Shown here in pieces: positions 49,679 to 60,872 of a stretch of 64,000 nucleotides of DNA. Within the stretch, counting starts at the first letter, position 1, and each line of letters opens with the position of its first letter. Source of the DNA: Archilochus colubris (taxonomy: Eukaryota > Chordata > Aves > Apodiformes > Trochilidae); assembly GCA_023079485.1 (NCBI GenBank), contig CM041086.1:12594401-12658400 (forward strand), written 5' to 3'. A program made the position numbers and the translations under genes. The notes under the pieces were generated by a model. That model was not told the DNA's origin, made no database searches, and saw only the letters and a program-made list of their open reading frames with translations.

Positions 49679-52600
49679 CCCTGGTTGTGAACACACAGAG
49701 AAAGAACAGAGAATAATGCAGTTGACATTAATGCAGTTTGTTGACTACAGACAGGAGAGAACTTATTCACACTGGCAAAGCTGTCCATGCTAGGAACTGA
49801 TGTCCCAAGAGACTGCTGAACTTCAGCAAAAAGTCTGTGCTTACCAGGAAATAAATGCATCACCATGAAGCACGTGTAGTTTTTCAATCCTTGATTTGTT
49901 AAATCTCTCCGTTCTTTCTGCTAACCAAATTGCATCTTGAGACATTCAAGGTGCTTAATACAATGCCAGAGAATTCAGTGAAAAAGACTTTTTTCCACTC
50001 GTTTCTGTTAGCTTTGGGAGAGTCCCCAGATACACTTTTAAAATCAATTTTAATCAAGCCATGAGTGGACTCACCAGCATCCCTCACAATTAGACTGTGG
50101 CAAAACACACTCCTCTGACTGCCACCAGAGGAGGTTTTCCTACCAGCTGCTCTTTTCTAACCTGCCAAGGATCAATGAATCTGCCAGTTGATTGCCTTGC
50201 ACTCTGTCCTGCTCTGCTCAAATAAGATAGGTTTGTTTTGATGTTAAAATTTAGAAATTAAAGAGCTCCCACCTGAGCAGCTTGCTTGACAGAGCTGGGG
50301 TACAAAATGAGCAGCCTCCAACAGGAATGATTTGGGAGGCATAAACTACCCCTATAAACACTGCCCCTAACACAGCTGCTCCTAGAAGGGGCCATCGTCA
50401 GTGGCTGAGATCCAGAGACCACAAGTTTTGCCATTAATCTCTGCTTCTGAAACTACATGATTCTGACATCTTTCATGCCTGAATGGGAAGATGAAAGGAT
50501 GAGAGAATTTATAGCTGTGTAAGGTTCCATTTATTGACTTTATATGTCTAGTCTTTGGTATACAGCAGCACAGATTCAGCTCTGATCTCTGGGAAATATG
50601 GCCACATGTGGAAACTATGCACATCCACGTGCATGCTCTTGCTCAGAAGAGACTCTGCCACGACCACCATAAGCAAGAGGAAATAAGGCTGAAATCTAAG
50701 TCCATCTCTCTGAAAACACCACCAGCCCTTCCCAGCAGTTTCAGCAGAGAGGTATGTACAGGTGTGAGATAACCCTGCAGCCCAACACCAGCATCCTGCT
50801 CCCTAAGAGCAGGTGATGGTGACAGACCTGCAGGGCTGCAAACCCACAGATGCTGCTGAGCATCCCTTGCTCCCATGCTGTGTCCACCACCTCCAACCCC
50901 ACTGCTGCCCAGGGCCCCGTGATGCCTGCAGGCTGCTCTGCCAGCAGCACCCACACTGCAGGAGCTGAGAGAGGCAGCAGTGCTGGTCCACAAGGATGCA
51001 AGATGCTGATGCTGCAACAGCAGAGCACTGAAGGGAGCTCAGCACAGAGAGACTTGGCAGGGCTGCGTTTACATGGGACAAAAGCCAAAGCAAAGAGAGG
51101 CTGCTGTGAAAGGGATGAGGAGGACATTGGTGGCCGGATAACATGGGATGAAGGATTAGCTACAGGAAGGAATAAACTGACAAGGAGAGAATCCTGCCCG
51201 GCTGGGAGCAGCCGTGATTCTGATCACCACTTATCAGGAGATAAAAACAGAGCTGCACAGTAATGTGTTTCCTGTGCAGTTCTGCAAAGAGGGAGCTTTA
51301 ATAATTGTGCCAGCTCCCTTCAGTTGGAGGGACTTGCACAGTAATGTCAGTGCTGTTGACTGAAGTTGCACACAGACAGTAAAAAGCAGTAAATGCACAA
51401 ATTTCAAAAATTATTTTGCATCTGACAATCTCCTGGGTTATTTGAAGTGAAAGATGAATGCACTATCTTCCAGACAGTAATCTTATTTGATCCCAACAGC
51501 ATGCAGAAGTAGTTAGGTTTGGAATAGGGTAAATTTTTTGCTTTTATGTTTTAAAGCTGAAGATTAAATTATTAAGCATTTTGATTGTAGAGACTGTAAA
51601 AAGAGTGAGTACTCTGCATAAGTATATAGACTGGAAATTCCCTTCCCCACAGAATAATGCAACAGGCTTACAGCAGAAGTAACATCTTCATGCAGCAGGA
51701 GTTTTATTTTTGTAAAAGAATAAAAAGACACAATATATTGACTATTTACCTGTCTCTCATCATTGGCCAACAGAAGAAATGGAAGTATTGACTTGGATTA
51801 ATTGAAATCAGACACAGATCCTAATTTACCTAAATGCAGTAAACAGCTATGAAGCTTGTGTAGGGAAACTGCTCAAATGAAGGGTTTTTTTACATGTGCA
51901 GAATGGTTTGTGGAGAAAAAGTGTAAAATCCAGTAACAGAAAATGGAAATATGCTTCCATTTACCACTGGGAATTTCTCAGACAAGACTAAATCAAATGC
52001 TGCCTTTGACTGTTTACTTCACTTTTTTGGTGGGAGAACCAATAATCAGCTACAATAAAGGGGGGGGGAGGAATTAAAATTAATTAGCACATGCAAGCAC
52101 AAAAATTCTCATACTGGTGATTTCTCTCCTTTGGATGGATCTAGCTACACAATTCACCCATCAGTTCCAACACCTCTGGTGAGCACCAACAACATCCAAA
52201 AGCAGACCTGAAACTAATAATAGGAAAGTCCTCCATCAGCCCTTCTTTCTTCTCTCTTCATCCCCTTTCAGCTGTTCTATACCTACCAGTAAAACTGTGG
52301 TTGGCAGAGACACAGCAACAAAAGATCAAATGCAAGTTGTGCTTCTTCTAATCTCTTGTGGGATTTAGAAACACCAGCCAATGCTGGATTCACTTCTATC
52401 CCACAGATCAGTTTTATTTGGCAGTATCTAATTATGCTCACAGAAACCCCACTGCAATAAAGAGTTTGGCAAATTCATCTTGGTACAGCTCATTTGGTGC
52501 AAACTTAGATTATATTTTAACTTCAGTTATAAGAAATTACTAAGAAGTTGACAAGCATGGTTAGTTTTAGATGCTATGAGCTGAGAAAAGATATAAGTTA

Positions 52601-53927
52601 CCTAAAAAAATCTCAATGTATTTTCTACCTTTGTCTTCATAAAATGCAAATTTCTGCAAGAGGATGGTTTGAAAAAAAACTAGTTTAAAAAGTGAAGGGA
52701 AATAAACTCCTGAAATCAACAAATACTGATGTTGATCTTCTATGTTTTTCTATTACAGTTTTGTGCTGGTGCTTCTAGAAAAGAAGAAATCAATACAGCA
52801 CTTTCTTAGCTTTTTTTTTATTTTTAGCAAACAGTGGAATTCTTAAATCCAGTTATAAAAATAATTTTATTTTGCGCTTTTTTTCTGCTCAAATTACCAT
52901 GTTTCAGGCTACAGGATAGAGCAAGTCACAGCAATGAAAGGAAAGGTATAACAAATTCTCTGGACTGATGGCAAAGTTACTTTTCTGGACAGAAGATACA
53001 CATATTTGGGCTGGCTTATATTTAGTTGACTAATGGACTTTCCAGGTCATCTGGCAAATGAAAAGCAAAAAGGTTTCAAATGAAGGTGAAATGGATTTTC
53101 AAGGCAGAAGAGAAATGTGGTAAAAATAGTAATAATCAGCTTCAAGTGTTGTTTCATATGCTTGTTCACAAATAAATAAATTATGTATTAAACCCACATA
53201 TCTGGCTCATATTGTAAATAAGTGTCTTTTTCAAGCTGACCATCACCATTACTGAAATGCAAAGTACCAGGTTAAATTCCTAGAGCCTGATTCTTTTGCT
53301 TCCCAAAATGACAACAGAGCTTCAACCCAAGCAGAAGGGCCAGACTAGCCTGACATATGCAGAAGGAGAATTTTGCTGTTCCCTTTTATGTCTGCACAAG
53401 GGTCCTCCCTGGCTCTGCGCACTCACCTGCTGGATGCTGATGGCTCTGCCAGAAAGTGTAGAAAGAGCCAAGGGTGTGAAGGGCCCCGTGGGGACAGGGA
53501 CAGCTCCTGGGGACAGCAGCTCATGCCAGGCTCCAGGTGGGAAGGGTTGGAGAGGAGACCTGCAGGAGCTTGGCTTGGATCCCCTGAGCACAACCCTCAT
53601 AGGACAGAAGCACAGCAAAGAGGCTCAAGTGCTCCTTTCTCCAGCTCTCACTTCACCTGAAAACACAGGCATAAAGATAATCATTTTATGCACTGAAGTA
53701 CCTGGCAGAAAAGAGGTTCCTTTGGTTTTCTGAGCTGGACATACACGAAATATACTGGGCAAGAAAAAGGTGCTCTGCACACACCTGCACATCCACCCCT
53801 GCTCCTAGCAGGCTGCTCCAGCCTGACCTGTTCAAGTAGTCCTTCTACTTTATCAGAGCAGCAAGTCAATTCTGATGTTAACATTTCAAGGTCTCTTTAA
53901 TCATATCCTACAAATGAGACACTGGAA
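49679..53927. other. Intergenic spacer, no gene seen
   Basis: AT-rich unique DNA with a moderately GC-rich patch at 50,740-51,080 whose overlapping 113-137-codon frames on both strands have no motif. Minus-strand splice pairs at 50,075-50,094 and 53,427-53,445 have excellent sites but enclose only 20 and 19 bases. An A/G homopolymer-rich spot occurs at 52,061-52,070. Confidence 0.5.
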
Positions 53928-54293
53928 AAAAAAAATAAAACCGGAAAAAAAGAGGGGAAAAAAAGAGGGGAAAAAAAGAGGGGAAAAAAAGAGGGGAAAA
54001 AAAGAGGGGGAAAAAAGAGGGGAAAAAAAGAGGGGAAAAAAAGAGGGGGAAAAAAGAGGGGGAAAAAAGAGGGGGAAAAAAGAGGGGGAAAAAAGAGGGG
54101 GAAAAAAGAGGGGGAAAAAAAGAGGGGGAAAAAAAGAGGGGGAAAAAAAGAGGGGGAAAAAAAGAGGGGGAAAAAAAGAGGGGGAAAAAAAGAGGGGGAA
54201 AAAAAAGAGGGGAAAAAAGAGGGGGAAAAAAAGAGGGGGAAAAAAAGAGGGGGAAAAAAAAGAGGGGAAAAAAGAGGGAAAAAAAAGAAAAAA
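53928..54293 (+). repeat. Pure purine minisatellite, ~25 units
   Basis: About 365 bp made almost only of A and G. The unit is roughly 12-14 bases, A6-8 then GAGGGG or GAGGGGG, repeated about 25 times, with G4 units mainly at the left and G5 units in the middle. The tract is purine on the plus strand and pyrimidine on the minus. Both strands carry stop-free frames (153 codons plus, 138 minus) that are artefacts of lacking T or A-containing stops. It begins about 60 bases downstream of the candidate terminal exon at 54,357-54,466. Such tracts can form triplex DNA, G-quadruplexes or R-loops and mutate by slippage. Confidence 0.97.
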
Positions 54294-54356
54294 GTCAGTC
54301 AAACAAATTGTCAACAATCAAAAAGATAGACGTTAAAATAATTTTTCCAGACTTAC

Positions 54357-54466
54357 CTGTTTTTAACACTTGCTAATAAACACTTTTCAGGCCATTTGTT
54401 TTCAGGCTCTGTCATCCTCTGTCATCCATGCATTCCAAGGCACCAAATTCCCCTCTCCCAGTACAT
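54357..54466 (-). CDS. Candidate terminal coding exon (TGA at 54,402)
   Basis: On the minus strand an excellent acceptor (AAATGTTTCTCTTCGCAG) precedes 110 bases ending at a perfect donor (AAACAG, then GTAAGTCTGG). Entered in phase 1 from the exon at 56,436-56,495, it reads D, VLGEGNLVPWNAW, MTEDDRA and stops at TGA (54,402-54,404). The stop lies 45 bases before the donor, close enough to a final junction to escape nonsense-mediated decay. The other two frames stop earlier. An internal ATG in a third frame (MTEPENKWPEKCLLASVKN) runs open to the donor, so this could alternatively be a first coding exon of another transcript. I do not recognise the C-terminal sequence. Confidence 0.4.
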
Positions 54467-56435
54467 CTGCGAAGAGAAACATTTATGGAACTAAAGGGAT
54501 ATGATTTAATCTCAGATTCAAAGACTAAATAGTAGCTTTAAATACAATTTTTTTGTTGTTTTTTTTCACTATGCTTAAGCCAGTCCTGCCCTCCAAGCTG
54601 TCAGTACATTCATTTCCTCAAAAGCAGCGAATGTTATCAAAGACAAAAAACTAAAACAAATCAGTCGAACTGGAGCTAACAGATTCAAAAACACCTTTGA
54701 TTGCCAATGCTTTTGGCTTGTGATAAGGCAGTAATATTCTAAAATTGGCTTGAATTTCTGTAAAAAGCTGTTTAGTGTATTTCAGACTTGAAGGTTTCTT
54801 ACCTACATAAAAAGCCAGTATTCAGAAATATCCAGCACGTTAGAGTTATATCCTGCCTTAAAGGAAACAGAACATGGATGCTGAAAATACATTTTTAATT
54901 TCTTTTTTTAAATATTAACATTCCCTAGCACTAAACAGGTGGAAGACAAGGGCACAGGTACATCAGCTCCATACAGAGACTCCCTGTGCTCTCCAGCCTC
55001 CACCTCCATCAAACCCCGAGTTTGCAGCTTCCATTGAACTCCTTAGGGCCAGAGTCACCTCTTGTACTTCCAAAGTAAAGAAGCCACTATTTGGTGATCA
55101 ATGCCCAGCACCAGTCACCTGAGCAGAGCAGACTTTTCATTTAGCTTGGAATTTAAATAACCACAGCTGTGGAGTGAACACATGAGAAACAGCCCTGGCT
55201 CAAGCAGCAGAATCAAGCATTGACTTCAAGCCTTCCTAAGATCCAAAGAAACAGTCTGTGCAGCATAGACTCTACAGATTGCAACCTTCTAAGTGGGGGA
55301 CATGTCCCAAGACCCAAGAAAACAGGGAGCCCTTCACTGAGCTAGGTAACAGCATAAAGAGGAGCCAAAGCAGCTGTGATAGGTGATAGGGACACAATGA
55401 AAACAACTGTAAAGTGAACCAGAGAATGCATCCTGGTGGAGAAAACCACAGTCAGCATCTCTCATGACCAGGAGAGGGGGAGTGGAAGCAGATTAGGTGT
55501 AAAATTTGGTGAAAATCATGCTTTTGGGGGAGGATTCTGGTGATCACCACATCCAGAGAGCTCCAGCACCTTAGGCTGCTGGAGCAGCTCAAACCCCCTG
55601 CCCCATGCAGCAAGCCCAGTACCAGTTCTCTGGAGGAATGAAGAAAGACTTGGTCAAACATTGAATACCAAGGGAAACACAGTGCGTCTGTGGCCAGACA
55701 GGAACAGGGGCAGGTAAAGGGTTATAGGAAGCACCAGAATTTTACTAGAGATGCTGTGAGGAAGACTCAGTGTAAAGACTGCAGCAACACATGCCAGAGC
55801 AACAGCCTGACTTGAAAGCTACAGACCATTGATTGACAGATTTCTGAAGTACATTTCAAGTCCAGTTCCCTTCCTAAACACGTGTTAAATCCCTGGATTT
55901 AGTGCTTCAGAATGGCAATGCTTTGCCTGAGGGTACCCTGGGGGTCTCTGTCATTTTCCCATTCCTGAGAGAGGGACTCAGACAGTGTCATGGTCTCTGC
56001 AGGGATCTAAAATCACTGAATCATGTCCTCCCTGATCAGAACCAGGAAAAACATCAGAAATAACACTTTCTGCAGTGAAAAGTAAAGGCAATCCTTAAGA
56101 AGTCCTCAAATTTACAGAAGTGACTTTTTTCCACTACTGCTCTGACAGAGCTTGCCATTCCTTCCTCTCTGCCTTATTGCCACCACAAATCTGACAGCAG
56201 AAGCAATCCATTAAGGGTGATGAACATGATAGGTGATGTTTTCAAAAGTTCTCAGATCAAGGTTTCTTAAAAATGAAAATTGTAGAACAAGAATCAACAT
56301 TCAAGGGAAGTCAATCAGATGTCTGAATTATGTCCTGTCTTTAAAATATACAGTGGATAACAGTGTTTAAATGGTTCCTGTAAAAGCTACTATGTGTACT
56401 ATACCTTGACATTAAGTCCACAGCAAAGCACTTAC
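54467..56435. other. Presumed intron, no feature seen
   Basis: Unique AT-rich sequence between two candidate minus-strand exons. I see no repeat and no motif-bearing frame. Confidence 0.45.
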
Positions 56436-56495
56436 CTTCAAGAATCTCCCCATTTATAGGCCTTTTGTTCTGCTTCAAACTAATCAGAGCAGCTG
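56436..56495 (-). CDS. Candidate coding exon, 60 nt
   Basis: A long pyrimidine tract on the minus strand (TTTTTTTTCTTTTTACATTC) leads to tandem acceptors GGAG and CAG three bases apart. The donor is perfect (TTGAAG, then GTAAGTGC). Only one of three frames is open; it enters and leaves in phase 1 and reads AALISLKQNKRPINGEILE. Choice between the two acceptors would add or drop one alanine codon without shifting frame. It joins in phase to the candidates on both sides. The peptide looks helical and soluble, with no domain I can name. It is the best supported of the four upstream exons. Confidence 0.48.
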
Positions 56496-57516
56496 CTCCA
56501 GAATGTAAAAAGAAAAAAAAAGCTAAAGTGTGATTTATTGCCAGACTCCCAGTGAGTGAAAGGGCAGACACCCATCATGGCAGGCACACAACAAGCAAGC
56601 AAAAGAAAAATGATTCAGAGCAAGAGAGGGAAGGGGAGAGGGATGAGGGTGTGGGCTGGGCAAGGAGCTGGAATGCAAGAGCTCCTGAATGTGTGTGTGT
56701 CCAAGGCCAGGCTGACATCAGGGAGGTTGTTGCAGGATAGCAATGGGATCATGACATACACATACAGGCAAAAAAATCATTAGCTTCCCAGTACCACTTA
56801 TTCATCCCTTTCAGGAAAAAGCAGTAAGCCTTAAGCTCACAAAGCACAGAGGCACAGGCTCAGTGCTGTCAGTACTTCCAAACCAAAGTGTCCAAGCCTG
56901 CTGGCTCTGCTGGGAGGTAGCCAGGACTCCTGCACAGGTGAGAATCCTTCCTACAGGCTCTTCATCCAACAACCAAGAGCAGATTACAACAATGCTTACA
57001 ACAGCTCCTGCACAAACCGGGAAGGAGAGACTGAACATCTCCTGTCACTTCCAAAGGACTCAGAATCCCTTGGGGGTATTCATCCATCTTGGTGTCCTTG
57101 CTGCAACAGAACATCAAAAAAAAGTACTGGCTTCTTCTAGTTCCAAGGATATTCCTTATGCTTGCCTCAGGACTTACATCAGAGCTCAGTTTTCACTGAC
57201 CCATTCCTTTATGAAATTCTCCACTCACCATACCCAGAGCTCAGGCTATTCCCTCTCCCACCTCCCCACTTGTGAGCAGGCTGAAAACAGCTTGGTTTTG
57301 CCTGTTACATGAAGATAACTTCAATTTCTGCTTAGAAAGTTCCCTCTTGGAAGGTTCTTCAGTTCTTGGCTGAACCTGACAGCTGATCACAAGTCTGCTT
57401 TGAATCTGTGGCCTCTGCAGAGACCCACTTCTCAGATAGCAGCACCTTCAGGCCTCAGTGCTGCCATAGATCAGAAGATACTATCCAGGTAAGGGGCTGA
57501 GTCTTTATAAATGAGT

Positions 57517-57592
57517 TATACATATATAAAGTTATATATATATAAATATATATATAAGGTGTGTATATATATATGTTATTTATAAAAGTAAA
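57517..57592. repeat. TA-rich microsatellite
   Basis: Interrupted (TA)n and (TATATAAA)n sequence over about 75 bases. It is low-complexity and may form cruciforms. Confidence 0.9.
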
Positions 57593-57613
57593 GATCTGAG
57601 CCACTACATCAGC

Positions 57614-57706
57614 ATTAAAAAAAAACAAAAACCAAAAAAAACAAACAAACAAAAAAACAACAAAAAAACCCCAAAAACAAAACAAAAACACACCAAAAAC
57701 CCAGAA
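57614..57706. repeat. A/C-rich low-complexity tract
   Basis: About 90 bases of A-runs interrupted by single C or CC, including AAACAAACAAAC. It is a simple repeat, with no retroposon body visible. Confidence 0.9.
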
Positions 57707-58295
57707 ACAAAGCAATGTGGCTATAAAAAAGAACTGGGGAGCCACATCAACACAGCTTTGAGCCTATCACACAGCCTTGAGGCTGGGGGTAAGAGACCTG
57801 GAGCACGATTTCACACTTCCCTGGGACAGCACTGCAGCTCCACAGTGTCCCATGGATGTGCATTCACCTTCCAGGGCATCCAGCCTGCAGCAAACCCAAA
57901 GGACATGAAGGTTGCCCCAGGTCCTGCTAAGGGCAGGAGCCTCTCTGGCTACTTCTCCAGTCTCTTCCAGTGCCACTTGTTTGTCCCCCACTCACCCTTG
58001 AGGCCAAGCTCCAAATGCTTCTGTGCCCCTGCTCTGGAGATGGCTCCTCCAACCCTGGTGGTTCAGCCTGGTGAGGGAAAGAAGATTTGGCCCCCTTAGC
58101 ATTGGATCTCATGTTTTTCAGTAGGAAATTTAGATTGCACATAGCTAATTAATGGAAAACAGGGATAAACAAGCAGATTGCTTACTTCAATTATGTGCAT
58201 GGCGCCTGCAGGGTTATCATTTAAAAATCACAAAGAAAAAAAGCAGTAAAAATGGATAAAAAGACACAGACAGGAGTACACAATCTGCAGCTTAC

Positions 58296-58325
58296 CTTGA
58301 TGATGACTAAAAACTAATTCTAATT
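58296..58325 (-). CDS. Candidate 30-nt coding microexon
   Basis: On the minus strand the acceptor is strong (CCCTCTTCTGATTCTTGGCAG) and the donor perfect (CATCAAG, then GTAAGCTG). Of three frames only one is open; it enters and leaves in phase 1 and reads LELVFSHHQ. It joins in frame to the candidate exons at 62,061-62,092 upstream and 56,436-56,495 downstream. A second AG inside (TTTTTAG, 11 bases before the donor) is a possible alternative acceptor. The protein is not recognised. Confidence 0.4.
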
Positions 58326-60017
58326 CTGCCAAGAATCAGAAGAGGGAGGTTATTCTTGGCAAATGAGTATTTTCCAAAATTTTTCAGCCATCTGTAAATA
58401 ACATTTACCTGGAGCAGCTTTATGTAATTAAATGACTTCTTTATGAGTGTTGCACAAACCCATCTGTCCAGAGAGGGAATATCTCACTCAAAATAAAGGC
58501 AGAGAAGGAAAGAGATCAGGAGCTCCCCATTAATTTATTTAAATTTCTCCCAGAGGCACTTTCTCCAGATTCATGGAATGTGGGAGAAGTCAAGCACCTG
58601 CTTTCCTTGCAGCTTAACTAACTGAAAGAAGCATTACCTGGACAAACACTCCTCTCTCTAAGCAGCTTAACAAGTTTATGTAAATGTTTGAGCTGCTGTA
58701 AAGAGGCAAGAAAGTCATTCCATATCCTATTTAGAAAGGTAAACAACTTTCTTGTTATTTTGAGCCCCTCAACTGTTTGCACTACCAGATGGATTAGATG
58801 AACACCACGGGATGGCTATTTTGCATGACACAACTCACATGTAGTTCAAGGTTCAAAACTGGAGGTGAAAAGTGGTTTCCATGTAGGGGATTGTAATAAT
58901 CAGATGAAAACCCAAGTCCTTTGAATGGTTTGTTTTCTGTTTAGTAAGAATGTCAGTAAGACTGATAATCAAAATTCAGTGTTCAGCTGCATTTGAAAAT
59001 TAAAATGACCAAAAATGCCAGTGCACTGAATTCCCCTGCTGGGCCTCTGTGCAAACTTGCTGATCATAAAGCAAACACTGGAGTCATTTCTGTTGCCTTC
59101 TGTATTTTGCCTGTGTTCAGTACTAACCAGGACTGGTTGAGACACTGGGCATTTCATCTTCCTCTTCTTCATTTGGTTCCTGTTTGATTTTCCCAAATCC
59201 TGTGGCAATATTTCTCCCTTACAAAATAAGAATTTTATAAAAAGCTCCAAAAAATACAACAGCCTTTGATCAAAGATCCCTGTGGGACTGCAGGAGTCTC
59301 ACTGACCAAAACTTAGCTCTACAACAGCTTTACTCCACTAGTATTGCAGTAGAGTTCCTCTCTCAAAATAAACTGGAGGACCAGGTTCTTTACTGGTTTA
59401 CACATGGATTTCAGTGACTGCATTAGAAATCTCCAGAGACTGACAGGATTTGGGTTTATTGCATCCATCCAAATCCTGTCTGAAAAAATCAACTTTTTGC
59501 CTTACCAAGTGCCCAGGCATTCCTGTGAAGCTGTGCAGTAAGCAGTGCACATCAGCTCAGATTTGTTTTAATGGGATGAAGTTAAATAAACTGCCAGCTT
59601 ACAATAAACATCTCTGGATCATTATTTGCACGTTCTCAGCCACAAAGGTGGTACGTGACTGGAAACACTCTAGTACCAAACACTTCAGGGAAAAGTTTCA
59701 CTAGATATGTTAATGGTTTTGAACCCCAATGTAAGATGTACCCCAGAAAGATGATTTAGGAATAAGGTTAATGCAGCATATGGTCAGGATTTACAGCCTT
59801 TCTTCCTGCACACTAGATGTGTTTCAGTGATAACACAAATATGAGATCAGAGAGGTAATCAGCTCACACCAACCTTCAAATGCCCAAGATCCTCCAAAAA
59901 GGACCAGATTTCTGCCTTCCAGTGAGCAGAGCCCTGGCCCACAGTGACAGAGTCCCCAGAGTTTGCAGATCCTACTGGAATGGAAATTGCTTAGGACCAT
60001 GGTATAACTCAGGCTAG
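58326..60017. other. Presumed intron, no feature seen
   Basis: Unique AT-rich sequence. Minus-strand donor-like matches near 58,405, 58,637 and 59,503 have weak acceptors. No frame carries a motif. Confidence 0.45.
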
Positions 60018-60540
60018 AAGTGGCTTTTAGGAGGTCTCTAGTCCAGCCCCTTGCTCAAAGCAGGGTTAGCCTTGAGATCAGACCAGTTAATTCAAAAGCC
60101 CATTGAGTCTCAACAACTCCAAGGGCAGGGAGTACACGAGTTCCCTGGACCCTTCTTGCACAGCTTCATTTCCTTCATAGAGAAAACCACCTTGCCTTAT
60201 ATCCACTATTTGAAGCTATGTCCATCATCTCTCATCCTTCCACCACAGAGCAATGTGAAGAGCCTGGTTTTTGCTCCTTGATGCCTCCTCAGGCACAGAG
60301 AGGCTGCTACTGCATCTCCCCAAAGCCACCTCTGCTGGGGCTGAGCAGAGCCCGAGCATCCTCAGCCTTGCCTTGCAGGGAAGTTCTCCAGCTCCCAGCC
60401 AGCCCGTGGGCCCTCTGTTCAGCTCACCACAGTTTAATGATTTCTTGAATTGGAGATCCCAAAACTGGACGCAGTATTCAAAATGCCATCCAACATGTGC
60501 TGAGCAGAAGAGAATAATCACTTTCCCCCAAACTACTGGC
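60018..60540 (-). repeat. Old CR1 LINE 3' fragment, ~520 bp
   Basis: The longest CR1 copy here, in minus orientation. Plus-strand landmarks are GGAGGTCTCTAGTCCAGCCC, CTTGCTCAAAGCAGGGTTAG, a diverged middle, then GAATTGGAGATCCCAAAACTG and GGACGCAGTATTCAAAATGC. Divergence is high, so it is an old insertion. No reverse transcriptase remains. The overlapping 76-118-codon frames are repeat shadows. Confidence 0.9.
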
Positions 60541-60776
60541 TGGGCTCTGGATAAATCAGATCCTCCATGTGTAAAAAGAGTCAGATTCTGCTTTTTGGTG
60601 CAACAAGGAATTGTCCATCAACATTAGCAAACATCAAAGGGACTTTTATAAATTACCAGATTCACAGCTCAGTTGGCATTGCTGGATTGCTACTGCTACA
60701 AGAGGGCTTGGAACCTGCAGCCTGTAGCCCAGCTTTGCCAACAGTGGTGACCATGGGACACAGTGAATGCAGTTAC

Positions 60777-60872
60777 CTGGGCTAGAGCTGCTTCACAATG
60801 GCCATCTGTCCAGAATGCCTCCACATTGCTGATAATCATCATCCAAATCAATAGGCCAAAAGGAAGCAACAT
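60777..60872 (-). other. Possible signal-peptide-like exon start
   Basis: An ATG on the minus strand in good context (A at -3) opens 32 codons: MLLPFGLLIWMMIISNVEA, then FWTDGHCEAALAQ. It runs into a fair donor (GCCCAG, then GTAACTGC) in phase 0. The hydrophobic stretch ending in VEA resembles a signal peptide with a cleavage site. There is no good acceptor upstream, so it would have to be a first exon, and there is no CpG island. It sits inside the proposed intron between two upstream-gene exons. It may well be chance. Confidence 0.2.

Larger units (their letters stand above)
56496..58295. other. Presumed intron with simple repeats
   Basis: Contains the TA-rich and A/C-rich tracts at 57,517-57,592 and 57,614-57,706. 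Plus-strand donor matches at 56,940 and 57,489 have modest acceptors and no chain of neighbours, so I do not call exons. The 149-codon plus frame 56,863-57,312 has no motif. Confidence 0.45.

Noticed and set aside
48236..53445. Series of strong minus-strand splice pairs enclosing 13-30 bases (48,236-48,268; 48,389-48,401; 50,075-50,094; 53,427-53,445)
   Set aside because: They could be joined in one open frame after an alternative ATG at 54.4 kb. Segments this short are open by chance, and several consecutive sub-30-nt exons would be exceptional. They also lie across the intergenic side of the CpG island.
53875..54336. 153-codon Lys/Gly/Glu frame and 138-codon Phe/Pro/Ser frame on opposite strands
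   Set aside because: Both arise from a purine-only repeat that cannot form most stop codons. They are repeat translations, not proteins.
56863..57489. Plus-strand exon candidates with donors at 56,940 and 57,489
   Set aside because: The donors are good, but acceptors are modest, frames are ambiguous and no phase-matched partner exons were found on the plus strand.
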